DNA from: an uncultured Rhodanobacteraceae bacterium
GTDB lineage: Bacteria > Pseudomonadota > Gammaproteobacteria > Xanthomonadales > SZUA-5
Reading direction: 5' to 3'
Assembly (NCBI GenBank): GCA_937928755.1
Contig: CALEZI010000107.1
Location: 17,175 to 81,174, forward strand
Length of the DNA: 64,000 nt
Shown here one piece after another: positions 36,990 to 44,775 of this stretch. A program made the translations under genes and the position numbers. Numbering within the stretch: position 1 is the stretch's first letter; each line of letters opens with the position of its first letter. The notes beneath the pieces are model-generated. The model had not been told where the DNA came from. It worked only from the letters and a program-made list of their open reading frames with translations, and did not search any database.

Positions 36990-38414
36990 ATGACACTTGA
37001 TCCCGACACCGCTTACCAGGCACTGCTCAGCCGCGATCGGCGCTTCGATGGCCGCTTGTTCGTCGGCGTGCGAACCACCGGCATCTACTGCCGACCGATC
37101 TGCCGGGTGCGCGCGCCCAAGGCCAGTTCCTGCCAGTTCTACGAAACCGCGGCCGCTGCCGAAGCTGCCGGCTTCCGGCCGTGCCTGCGTTGCCGGCCGG
37201 AGTTGGCGCCCGGCGTGTCGCTGATCGACAGCCCGAACGCACTCGCGGCGGCGGCCGCGCGCATGCTCGATGCCGGCGCCGGCCAGGACGGGCTTGCTGA
37301 GATCGCCGGGCGCACCGGCGTCGGCGAGCGCCACTTGCGTCGCGTGTTTCACGCCCATTTCGGGGTGACGCCGATCGCCTATGCGCAAAGCCGGCGCCTG
37401 CTGCTGGCGAAGCGACTGCTGACTGAAACCGATTTGCCCATCGCGGAACTGGCGCTGCTTGCCGGTTTCGGCAGCCTGCGTCGCTTCAACGCGCTGTTCC
37501 GCTCACGCTACCGGCTGACGCCGACCGATTTGCGGCGCCAGCGCTCGTCGCTGCAGGCTGCATCGATGCTGACGCTGAGCCTCGACTATCGCCCGCCGTT
37601 CGATTGGGACAGCCTGCTCGCATTCTTCGCAGCGCGCGCGGTACCGCAGGTGGAACAGGTCGAGCGCGACTGCTATCGCCGCTGCGTGCGCGGCTTTTCG
37701 CCGGCGAGCCCCGGCGGCTGGATCGAAGTTCGCCACGATGCCGGGAATCCGCGCCTGCGGCTGACCATATCCGACAGCCTGCGCGCCGATCTGTTGCCTT
37801 TGCTCGCCGGCGTGCGCCGCCAGTTCGATCTCGACTGCGACCCGGATCGCGTCGCTGCCGCGCTGGGCGACCTCGCGGCACCGCGACCCGGGCTGCGCCT
37901 CCCCGGTGCACTCGACGGTTTCGAGCAGGCGGTGCGCGCGATCCTCGGCCAGCAGGTCAGCGTCGCCGCGGCCACCACGCTGGCAGGGCGGCTGGCGCAG
38001 CAGCACGGTACGCCGATCGCCACTCCGCATGCAGGCCTTTCGCGCCTGTTCCCCACTGCCGCCGAGGTGGCGCGTCTGGCAACGGACGACCTCACGGCGC
38101 TCGGCATTCTCGCCACACGCGCCCGCAGCATCCTCGCCCTGGCCGAGTCCGTGGCCAGCGGCAGCTTGCGCCTCGATGCGGATGCCTCGGTCGAGCGCAC
38201 GCGTGAGCAACTGGTCGCATTGCCCGGCATCGGCGAATGGACGGCGCAGTACATCGCACTGCGCTGCCTGTCCTGGCCCGACGCCTTTCCGCACACCGAC
38301 CTGATCGTGCGCCGCGCATTTCCCGGTTTGACGCCACAACAGATCCTCGCCGCGTCCGAACGCTGGCGCCCGTGGCGCGGCTACGCCACCCTGCATCTCT
38401 GGAGACAGTCATGA
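36990..38414 (+). CDS. Ada-AlkA fusion: methyl-phosphotriester sensor / 3-methyladenine DNA glycosylase
   Basis: 474 residues in three parts. Residues 1-75 are the Ada zinc domain, with Cys34, Cys38, Cys65 and Cys68 in the spacing of the Ada methyl-accepting site. About 85-180 form an AraC-type HTH domain. About 190-474 are AlkA: an AlkA_N region, then HhH-GPD with LPGIGEWTAQYIALRC and the catalytic Asp in FPHTD. It therefore senses alkylated DNA backbone and excises 3-methyladenine and related bases, and may activate its own operon. It overlaps the next gene, an alkyltransferase, by 4 bases. Confidence 0.92.
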   Translation: MTLDPDTAYQALLSRDRRFDGRLFVGVRTTGIYCRPICRVRAPKASSCQFYETAAAAEAAGFRPCLRCRPELAPGVSLIDSPNALAAAAARMLDAGAGQDGLAEIAGRTGVGERHLRRVFHAHFGVTPIAYAQSRRLLLAKRLLTETDLPIAELALLAGFGSLRRFNALFRSRYRLTPTDLRRQRSSLQAASMLTLSLDYRPPFDWDSLLAFFAARAVPQVEQVERDCYRRCVRGFSPASPGGWIEVRHDAGNPRLRLTISDSLRADLLPLLAGVRRQFDLDCDPDRVAAALGDLAAPRPGLRLPGALDGFEQAVRAILGQQVSVAAATTLAGRLAQQHGTPIATPHAGLSRLFPTAAEVARLATDDLTALGILATRARSILALAESVASGSLRLDADASVERTREQLVALPGIGEWTAQYIALRCLSWPDAFPHTDLIVRRAFPGLTPQQILAASERWRPWRGYATLHLWRQS

Positions 38415-39223
38415 GCATCATTGCCACGCCACTGGGCCCGGTTCGTGTGGCGGCCGACGACGGGAAACTGACTGGCCTGTGGTTTCGCGGGCAGCAGCAC
38501 GAACCTGCGCGCGTCCCCAGCGAGCCGGCCGCGGATCTGTTGCGGCAGGTGAGGCGTTGGCTGGAATCCTACTTTGCCGGCGAAACGCCGCCCGCGATGC
38601 CTGCGCTGGCGCCGCGCGGCACCTCGTTTCAGCAGCGAGTGTGGGCGGCCTTGCTGCGCATTCCGGCGGGCGGCACGGTGAGCTATGGCGAACTCGCGGC
38701 ACAGCTCGGCGCGCCGAAGTCGACGCGCGCCGTTGCCGCGGCCGTCGGGCGCAACCCGATTTCGCTGATAATTCCGTGTCATCGCGTCATCGGCGCCAGC
38801 GGTCGACTCACCGGTTACGCCGGCGGATTGGGTCGCAAGCGGGCGCTGCTCATGCTGGAGTCGCGCAGCGCTTGGCCCTGGCAGCGAATTGTCAGCGGGT
38901 ATCGGCCGCAGTATCCGGACCCGATCGCCGTGGATGTTGGAGAGTCGGTTCAGTTTATCGATCGAGACGATGATGGCGAGTACCCGGGATGGAAATGGGC
39001 GACGACCGACGACGGTCGCGCGGGCTGGGTGCCGCGCCAGTGGTTTCGCGAATCAGCAACCGGTGCAACCGCCGCACGCGCTTACGACGCCCGCGAGCTT
39101 GAGGTGCAGCCCGAGGATCGGGTGATCGCCGCCGAAAGCTTCGGCGGTTGGGTATTGGCAATTCGCGAGGATGGCGCCGCCGGTTGGATTCCGCAGTCGG
39201 CGATCGGCGCGGACTCGAACTGA
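38411..39223 (+). CDS. O6-alkylguanine-DNA alkyltransferase fused to SH3-like domains
   Basis: 270 residues. About 1-155 are an Ogt/MGMT suicide repair protein with acceptor Cys123 in IIPCHRVIGASG and the preceding helix FQQRVWAALLRIPAG. Residues about 160-270, in the same frame with no internal stop, make two SH3-like modules (each with a Gly-Trp core: YPGWKWATTDDGRAGWVP and GGWVLAIREDGAAGWIP). SH3-like pairs of this type normally occur as separate small proteins, so this looks like a gene fusion. It starts in ATGA with the Ada-AlkA stop and is certainly co-translated with it. Confidence 0.9.
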   Translation: MSIIATPLGPVRVAADDGKLTGLWFRGQQHEPARVPSEPAADLLRQVRRWLESYFAGETPPAMPALAPRGTSFQQRVWAALLRIPAGGTVSYGELAAQLGAPKSTRAVAAAVGRNPISLIIPCHRVIGASGRLTGYAGGLGRKRALLMLESRSAWPWQRIVSGYRPQYPDPIAVDVGESVQFIDRDDDGEYPGWKWATTDDGRAGWVPRQWFRESATGATAARAYDARELEVQPEDRVIAAESFGGWVLAIREDGAAGWIPQSAIGADSN

Positions 39224-39248
39224 GGCGCTGGCGCAAGCTTGCGCCAGG

Positions 39249-41069
39249 TTACGCCCATTCGACTCGATTTCGTCCCGCCGCCTTGGCCCGATAGAGCGCA
39301 CGATCGGCCAATTCGATCAGTTGCGTGACCTGGCTGCCGCGGGTCGGGAAGGCGCTGGCGACACCGATGCTGACGCGCAGTTCGACAGCGGCGCCCTGCG
39401 CCGGCGGTTTGCGCGATTCGATCGCCCGGCGCGCCTGTTCGGCGCGCGCGCGTGCCTCGGACAACGCTAGCGCGGGCAGCAGCAGGATGAACTCTTCGCC
39501 GCCCCAACGCGCCAGGCACTCGCGTGGGTTGCGCAACTGCGCGTGCAGCACATCGGCCACCGCGCGCAGGCAGTCGTCGCCAACCAGGTGGCCATGGCGA
39601 TCGTTGATCGCCTTGAAGTGGTCGATGTCGAACATCAGCACCGAGAAAGGCTCGCCTGCCTCGGCACAGGATTCCCACAACAGATCCAGGTTCTGTTCCA
39701 GGAAACGCCGGTTGTAGACACCGGTCAGACCATCTCGTCGGCTGACCTCGTGCAGTTGCTGGTTCATTGCGCTGAGGTCCGCCAGTGCCTGGTTGAGCGC
39801 AGATGTGCGTTGCTCGACGCAGGCCTCCAGTTCGTCGCGCGAACGGCTGATCAGCAACTGCTTTTCCTGTTCCAGGTCGCGGATTCGAAAGGCCAGCGCG
39901 AACGAGAGCAGCGTCATTTCCAGCGCCGATCCGATCAGGATGCCGTATTCGGTGATGAAGATCTTCGGCAGCAGACCGAAGGACACCATGGCATAGGACA
40001 CCACGCCGAGCAGCAACGCCGCCCACGCCATCAGGAAATAGCTGGCAGGTCGATAGCCGCTCTTGACCAGGCTGATGGCGCCGTACAGGATCAGCGGCGT
40101 GATCAGGAAAACCGCGGCGGTTTCGATCATGATGGCGCTGCGGTAGTCGAGCAGCAGGCTGCCGACGATCATGGCGACCTGGCTGAGCACAAAGATCTCG
40201 AAGACGCGATTCAGGCGCGGCCTGTGCTTGGGCAGGTCGAGGAACGCGCGCGCAAACATGGCCATCGTGATCATGCCGAAGACCATCGACAGCGGCATGG
40301 CCTGATTCGCCCAGTTCGGCTGGTTCGGCCAAAGGTACTCGAAGGCGAGCCCGTTCAGGTTCAACTGCAGCACGCCGAAGGCCAGCACATAGAGCACGTA
40401 CCAGCCGTAGGCCGGCTGGCGCAGGCTGAGGTAAATGATCAGGTTGAACAGCAGCAGTGCCAGCAACACCCCGTAATAAAGGCCAATACCGACCTGCGCC
40501 TCGTGGGTGCGGGCGAAGAAGGCGTCCCGGGTGATCAGCCATTGCGGCACTTGTACCGAACTCTGCGTCTGCACCCGCAACAGCAGTTCGATCGTCTCGG
40601 CGCGGGGAATGTCGACGAGAAAATTGAAATGGCGATGCTTCAGATCGCGCGTGGCGAACGTCAGACGATCGCCGGATTGGCGGTGCTCGACGCGGCCATC
40701 GGCGTGGATCAGGTGAAGATCCACGTGGTCGAGCAGAGAGTAGGGGATGAGATAGACCCAACGTTGCTCGCGATGGTGGGTCAGGTGAACACGCGTGCGG
40801 AACCAGTGAGCGCCTTCTGCAAAGCCGAACACGGGTGAGCGCGCGCCGAGTGCCGTCCAGCCTGTCTGCGCCAGGGCTTGATTCAGCGTCAGTTGGCCGC
40901 TTGCGTCATGCAATACCTCGGTCGACGGCGACAAATCGTATTCGTCGACATCGGCGCGCAATTCCAGCACGGAGGCGTGGGCCGCAATGCCAACGAGCAG
41001 ACAGCACAGCAGCAGGTTTCCGGCCCATCGACAGGCTCGCCGTGCCCATGCAGATCCGCCGGATGTCAC
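39249..41069 (-). CDS. Membrane diguanylate cyclase (7TMR-DISM and GGDEF)
   Basis: 606 residues. Signal peptide (to about residue 34), periplasmic 7TMR-DISM extracellular domain (about 40-175), seven transmembrane helices (about 185-385), coiled coil, and a GGDEF domain at about 440-600 with intact GGEEF (523-527). It should make c-di-GMP in response to a periplasmic ligand. The allosteric RxxD inhibitory site is replaced (NPRE). The first ATG-free frame extends to a TTG at 41120, but the GTG at 41069, preceded by GGGGAG at 9 bases, is the better start and yields a normal signal peptide. Confidence 0.88.
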   Translation of the reverse strand: MTSGGSAWARRACRWAGNLLLCCLLVGIAAHASVLELRADVDEYDLSPSTEVLHDASGQLTLNQALAQTGWTALGARSPVFGFAEGAHWFRTRVHLTHHREQRWVYLIPYSLLDHVDLHLIHADGRVEHRQSGDRLTFATRDLKHRHFNFLVDIPRAETIELLLRVQTQSSVQVPQWLITRDAFFARTHEAQVGIGLYYGVLLALLLFNLIIYLSLRQPAYGWYVLYVLAFGVLQLNLNGLAFEYLWPNQPNWANQAMPLSMVFGMITMAMFARAFLDLPKHRPRLNRVFEIFVLSQVAMIVGSLLLDYRSAIMIETAAVFLITPLILYGAISLVKSGYRPASYFLMAWAALLLGVVSYAMVSFGLLPKIFITEYGILIGSALEMTLLSFALAFRIRDLEQEKQLLISRSRDELEACVEQRTSALNQALADLSAMNQQLHEVSRRDGLTGVYNRRFLEQNLDLLWESCAEAGEPFSVLMFDIDHFKAINDRHGHLVGDDCLRAVADVLHAQLRNPRECLARWGGEEFILLLPALALSEARARAEQARRAIESRKPPAQGAAVELRVSIGVASAFPTRGSQVTQLIELADRALYRAKAAGRNRVEWA

Positions 41070-41163
41070 GCCTGCTGGCTCCCCGAAGCCGTGCCCGAAC
41101 GAGCATACCTGCCTGAACAACGCGAGGCGATGTGAACCGGGGACAGCCGCTCGCCAGCGGCGA

Positions 41164-41586
41164 TTACTTCACGTCGATGCTGATCTTGTCGCTGAGGACT
41201 GGCGGGTCATGCGGGATGTGATTGGCGTCGCCCAACAGCAGTTGCAGCGTGTGCTTGCCGGGCGTCAGTTCGAGCGTGATTTCGGTCTGACCGCCGCCAA
41301 AGTGACGGTGTTTGTCGTCATTCGGCAACGGCATGTCCATGGCGGGCAATTCGGTCACATCGATCAGCAGATGATGGTGGCCAGTGTTTTCCTTGACCGT
41401 GCCGGCCGGCGCCACGCCCATGCCGGACAGGCCGAAGCGAATGGTGACCGGGTTGCTGACCGTTTCCCCATCCGTGGGTGAAATGAAGTAGACCTTGGCA
41501 CCTGCAGGTGCCGGCGTAAGCGGCAGCGGGCCAGCCAGTGCAACAGGCGTGGCCAGAACAAGGCCGAGGATCAGGGCAAGGCGCAT
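41164..41586 (-). CDS. DUF4399 family periplasmic protein
   Basis: 140 residues with a signal peptide (cleavage near residue 20, ALAGPL). The mature domain matches DUF4399, with the motif GHHHLLID and repeated His/Asp residues (NDDKHRHFGGGQTEITLEL) that suggest metal binding. The role is unknown. It precedes the diguanylate cyclase by 94 bases on the same strand; co-transcription is possible. Confidence 0.82.
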   Translation of the reverse strand: MRLALILGLVLATPVALAGPLPLTPAPAGAKVYFISPTDGETVSNPVTIRFGLSGMGVAPAGTVKENTGHHHLLIDVTELPAMDMPLPNDDKHRHFGGGQTEITLELTPGKHTLQLLLGDANHIPHDPPVLSDKISIDVK

Positions 41587-41658
41587 CGGAGGTTCTTCGT
41601 GGCGATCAGGGATGCATATCATGCCGCAATTGACTTCGCGACCGCGCTGGATCTGGGG

Positions 41659-41676
41659 GTCCAGACTTGTCTGGAC
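41659..41676. repeat. 18-bp perfect palindrome, copy 1
   Basis: GTCCAGACTTGTCTGGAC: 8-bp arms around TT. The same core occurs twice more near 60.8 kb. It lies between the DUF4399 gene and the end of the nuo operon, next to the longer repeat at 41708-41777. Confidence 0.8.
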
Positions 41677-41707
41677 GCGGGAGATCCTGGATTAGCGAAA
41701 GCGTCGT

Positions 41708-41777
41708 TGTAGGAGCGACGTGTACGTCGCGACTGGCGAAACGGCCGGCCGGTCGCGACGTGAACGTCGCTCCTACA
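41708..41777. repeat. Palindromic intergenic repeat, copy B (after nuoN)
   Basis: Same element as at 23153-23230: TGTAGGAGCGACGTGTACG on the left and the complement ending GCTCCTACA on the right. It starts 8 bases after the nuoN stop on the transcribed strand, so the nuo mRNA would end in a strong stem-loop; it could terminate transcription or protect the 3' end. Confidence 0.83.
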
Positions 41778-41785
41778 TGGACTGG

Positions 41786-43225
41786 CTACGGAAACGCAGC
41801 CACGCACAGTGCCGTCAGGGTGCCGGCGAACAGCGTGAGGCCGATCTGCAGCAGACCATTGGCGGCGAGCACCACGCGCACGTCGCCCGGGGCGGTGATC
41901 GGGTGTTCGTGTTCCGGTTCGTCGAAGTACATCACCTTGATTACGCGCAGGTAGTAGAAGGCGCCGATCACCGCCATGACGACGGCGACGACGGCCAACC
42001 ACAGCCAGCCGGCATTGATCACCGCCTGCAGCACGTAGAGCTTGGAGAAGAAGCCGATCAGCGGCGGGAAACCGCCGAGCGAGGCCATGATCAGCAGCAT
42101 CAGGAACGCGAACCAGGGATGGCGCTGGTTGAGGCCCTTGAAGTCCTCGATACGCTCCGATTCGAAGCCGGCGTTCGACAACGCGATGATCATGCCGAAG
42201 GCGCCGGTGGTCATCAGCGCGTAGGTGATCGCATAGAACATCGATGCCGCCATCCCGGTGTCGGTGCCGGCGAGGATGCCGAGCAACAGGAAACCGACGT
42301 GCGAGATGGTCGAAAACGCCAGCATGCGCTTCAGGTTGGTCTGCGCAATGGCGGCCAGGTTGCCGACGATCAACGACATCATCGCGAGGAAACCCAGCAT
42401 CTGCGACCAGTCGTGAACCAGCGGCGCCAGTCCTTCGGTCAGCAAACGGAATGCCATGCCAACCGCAGCGAGCTTCGGTGCTGCCGCCAGGAACAAGGTG
42501 ACCGCTGTCGGGGCGCCCTGGTAAACGTCCGGCACCCACATGTGGAAAGGCACGGCGCCGAACTTGAAGCCGACGCCGACGACAATGAACACCACGGCGA
42601 AAGCCAGCACCACTTTCGGGTGATCCCCCGACGCCAGCCGTGTGGCAATTTCGGTCAGATCGAGGCTGCCGGTGATGCCGTAAAGCATCGACATGCCGTA
42701 CAGCAACAGGCCGGAAGCCAGCGCGCCGAGCACGAAGTACTTCATCGCCGATTCGGCGGCGGTCGGCGAATCGCGGTCCACCGCAACCAGCGCATAACCC
42801 GACAGGGCCATCAGCTCCAGACCGAGGTAAACCGTCAGCAGGTTGCCGCCCGAGATCAGGATGCACATGCCGAGCACCGCGAACAGCGCCAGTGAGTAGT
42901 ACTCGGACACGAACAGCTTGTGCGTACGCAGGTAGTACTTGGCGTAGACGAACACGATCGCCGTGCTCAAGTAGACAAACAGCTTGAGGATGTCGCCCAT
43001 GCCATCGCGAATGAACATGCCGCCGGCAACCGCGACTCGCTCGCCAAGGTGGAAATCGCGCAGCGTCAGGATCGCGGTGAACACCAGCGTCAGCGTGGCC
43101 AGGAAATGCACCAGTCCGCGGCGCCGCTCGTCGATGTAAAGACCGGCGATCAGGATCAGCGAGGTCATGCCGAGCAGGAACAGCTCAGGCAGCATCGGCA
43201 ACAAGTCGCTCCAGGTTCGAATCAT
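41786..43225 (-). CDS. nuoN: NADH-quinone oxidoreductase subunit N
   Basis: Antiporter-like proton-pumping subunit of complex I, 479 residues, about 14 transmembrane helices. Conserved Lys and Glu of the half-channels are seen in the central segments (KFGAVPFHMWVPDVYQGAP). Last gene of nuoA-N. GAGGA precedes the ATG. Confidence 0.96.
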   Translation of the reverse strand: MIRTWSDLLPMLPELFLLGMTSLILIAGLYIDERRRGLVHFLATLTLVFTAILTLRDFHLGERVAVAGGMFIRDGMGDILKLFVYLSTAIVFVYAKYYLRTHKLFVSEYYSLALFAVLGMCILISGGNLLTVYLGLELMALSGYALVAVDRDSPTAAESAMKYFVLGALASGLLLYGMSMLYGITGSLDLTEIATRLASGDHPKVVLAFAVVFIVVGVGFKFGAVPFHMWVPDVYQGAPTAVTLFLAAAPKLAAVGMAFRLLTEGLAPLVHDWSQMLGFLAMMSLIVGNLAAIAQTNLKRMLAFSTISHVGFLLLGILAGTDTGMAASMFYAITYALMTTGAFGMIIALSNAGFESERIEDFKGLNQRHPWFAFLMLLIMASLGGFPPLIGFFSKLYVLQAVINAGWLWLAVVAVVMAVIGAFYYLRVIKVMYFDEPEHEHPITAPGDVRVVLAANGLLQIGLTLFAGTLTALCVAAFP

Positions 43226-43238
43226 GGTCGCTTTATCC

Positions 43239-44768
43239 TCAACCCGGGATGCCGATCAGCTTTGAAGTCGTGACGTGCTGCAGCAACGCTTCGACGCTGG
43301 TTTGCATGACCTGCACCAGCGGTTCAGGCCACAGGCCGATCAACAACACGAAAAAGGCGAGCGTTGACATGACGATCCACTCGCGAGCATTGAGATCCGT
43401 CAGTTCGGCCACGTGTTTGTTGGCGACGTCGCCGAAGATCACGCGCTTGACCAGCCAGAGTGTATAGGCGGCGCCGAGGATCAGCGTCAGGCCGGCCAGT
43501 GCGGCTACACCCAGGCTCATTTTCACCGTCGCCAGGATCACCATGAACTCGCCGACGAAACCGCTGGTGCCCGGCAAGCCGCAATTGGCCATGGCGAAGA
43601 ACACGACGAAGGCCGAATACCACGGCATCGTATTGACCACGCCGCCGTAATCGGCGATCTGCCGTGAGTGCACACGGTCGTAAAGTACGCCGACGGCACC
43701 GAACATCGCGGCCGACACGAAGCCGTGCGAAATCATCTGCACCATCGCGCCCTGCACACCGAGCGCTGCGGTGTCGGCGGCGTTCTTGTCCAGCACCAGC
43801 GCGAAGGCGATGAACAGGCCGAGCGTCACGAAGCCCATGTGACTGATCGACGAATAGGCGATCAGCTTCTTCATGTCCTGCTGCGCCAGCGCCACGAAGC
43901 CGATGTAGACCACCGCGATCAGCGACAGGGTGATGATCAGCCAGGCGTATTCGGCAGCCGCGTCGGGTGCGATCGGCATGGAAAAGCGCAGGAAGCCGTA
44001 ACCACCGACCTTCAGCATCACCGCCGCCAGCACCATGGAGCCGCCGGTCGGTGCTTCCACATGCGCGTCGGGCAGCCAGGTGTGTACCGGCCACATCGGG
44101 ATCTTGACGGCGAAGGCGACCAGGAAGGCGAAGAACAGCCAGGTCTGTTCGGACATGCTGAGCGTCATTGCCTGCATGTCGGCCAACTGGAAGCTCTGGC
44201 CCTTCAGGTACAGGTAGATCAAGCCAAGCAGCATGAACACCGAACCGAGGAAGGTGTACAGGAAGAACTTCAGTGTGGCGTAGACGCGGCGCGGGCCACC
44301 CCAGATGCCGATGATGATGAACATCGGGATCAGCATGCCCTCGAAGAACACGTAGAACAGCAGCGCGTCCTGGGCAACGAAAACGCCGTTCATCAGCCCG
44401 GCCAGGGCCAGGAACGCGGCGACGTACTGGGTGGGTTTGTAGTCGATGCCCTCCCAACCGGCGATCAGCACCAGGACCGTGACGACCGACGTCAACACCA
44501 GCAGCGGCAAGCTGAAGCCATCGATGCCGAGGTGATAGTCGATGTTGAACGCGGCGATCCACGGCGTGCGTTCGACGAACTGCATGGCGCTGGTGGTCGT
44601 GTCGAAGTTCGCCCACAGTGGAAAGCACAACGCCAGCGTCGCCAGCGCGACGATCAACGCGAGCCATTTGGCCGCGCCGGCATTGCGATCGCCGGTGACC
44701 AGCACCGCGACCGCGCCGGCAATCGGCAGCCAGACGAATAGGGACAGCAGGGGCCAGTCGGCGATCAT
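43239..44768 (-). CDS. nuoM: NADH-quinone oxidoreductase subunit M
   Basis: Antiporter-like subunit, 509 residues. Signature KIPMWPVHTWLPDAHVEAPTG (given in part: PVHTWLPDAHVEAP) with the pumping-channel Lys, plus SYSSISHMG-type helix breaks (AYSSISHMGFV). Start MIADWPLL at 44766-44768; the longer frame overlaps nuoL. Confidence 0.96.
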   Translation of the reverse strand: MIADWPLLSLFVWLPIAGAVAVLVTGDRNAGAAKWLALIVALATLALCFPLWANFDTTTSAMQFVERTPWIAAFNIDYHLGIDGFSLPLLVLTSVVTVLVLIAGWEGIDYKPTQYVAAFLALAGLMNGVFVAQDALLFYVFFEGMLIPMFIIIGIWGGPRRVYATLKFFLYTFLGSVFMLLGLIYLYLKGQSFQLADMQAMTLSMSEQTWLFFAFLVAFAVKIPMWPVHTWLPDAHVEAPTGGSMVLAAVMLKVGGYGFLRFSMPIAPDAAAEYAWLIITLSLIAVVYIGFVALAQQDMKKLIAYSSISHMGFVTLGLFIAFALVLDKNAADTAALGVQGAMVQMISHGFVSAAMFGAVGVLYDRVHSRQIADYGGVVNTMPWYSAFVVFFAMANCGLPGTSGFVGEFMVILATVKMSLGVAALAGLTLILGAAYTLWLVKRVIFGDVANKHVAELTDLNAREWIVMSTLAFFVLLIGLWPEPLVQVMQTSVEALLQHVTTSKLIGIPG

Positions 44769-44775
44769 GGGTGGC

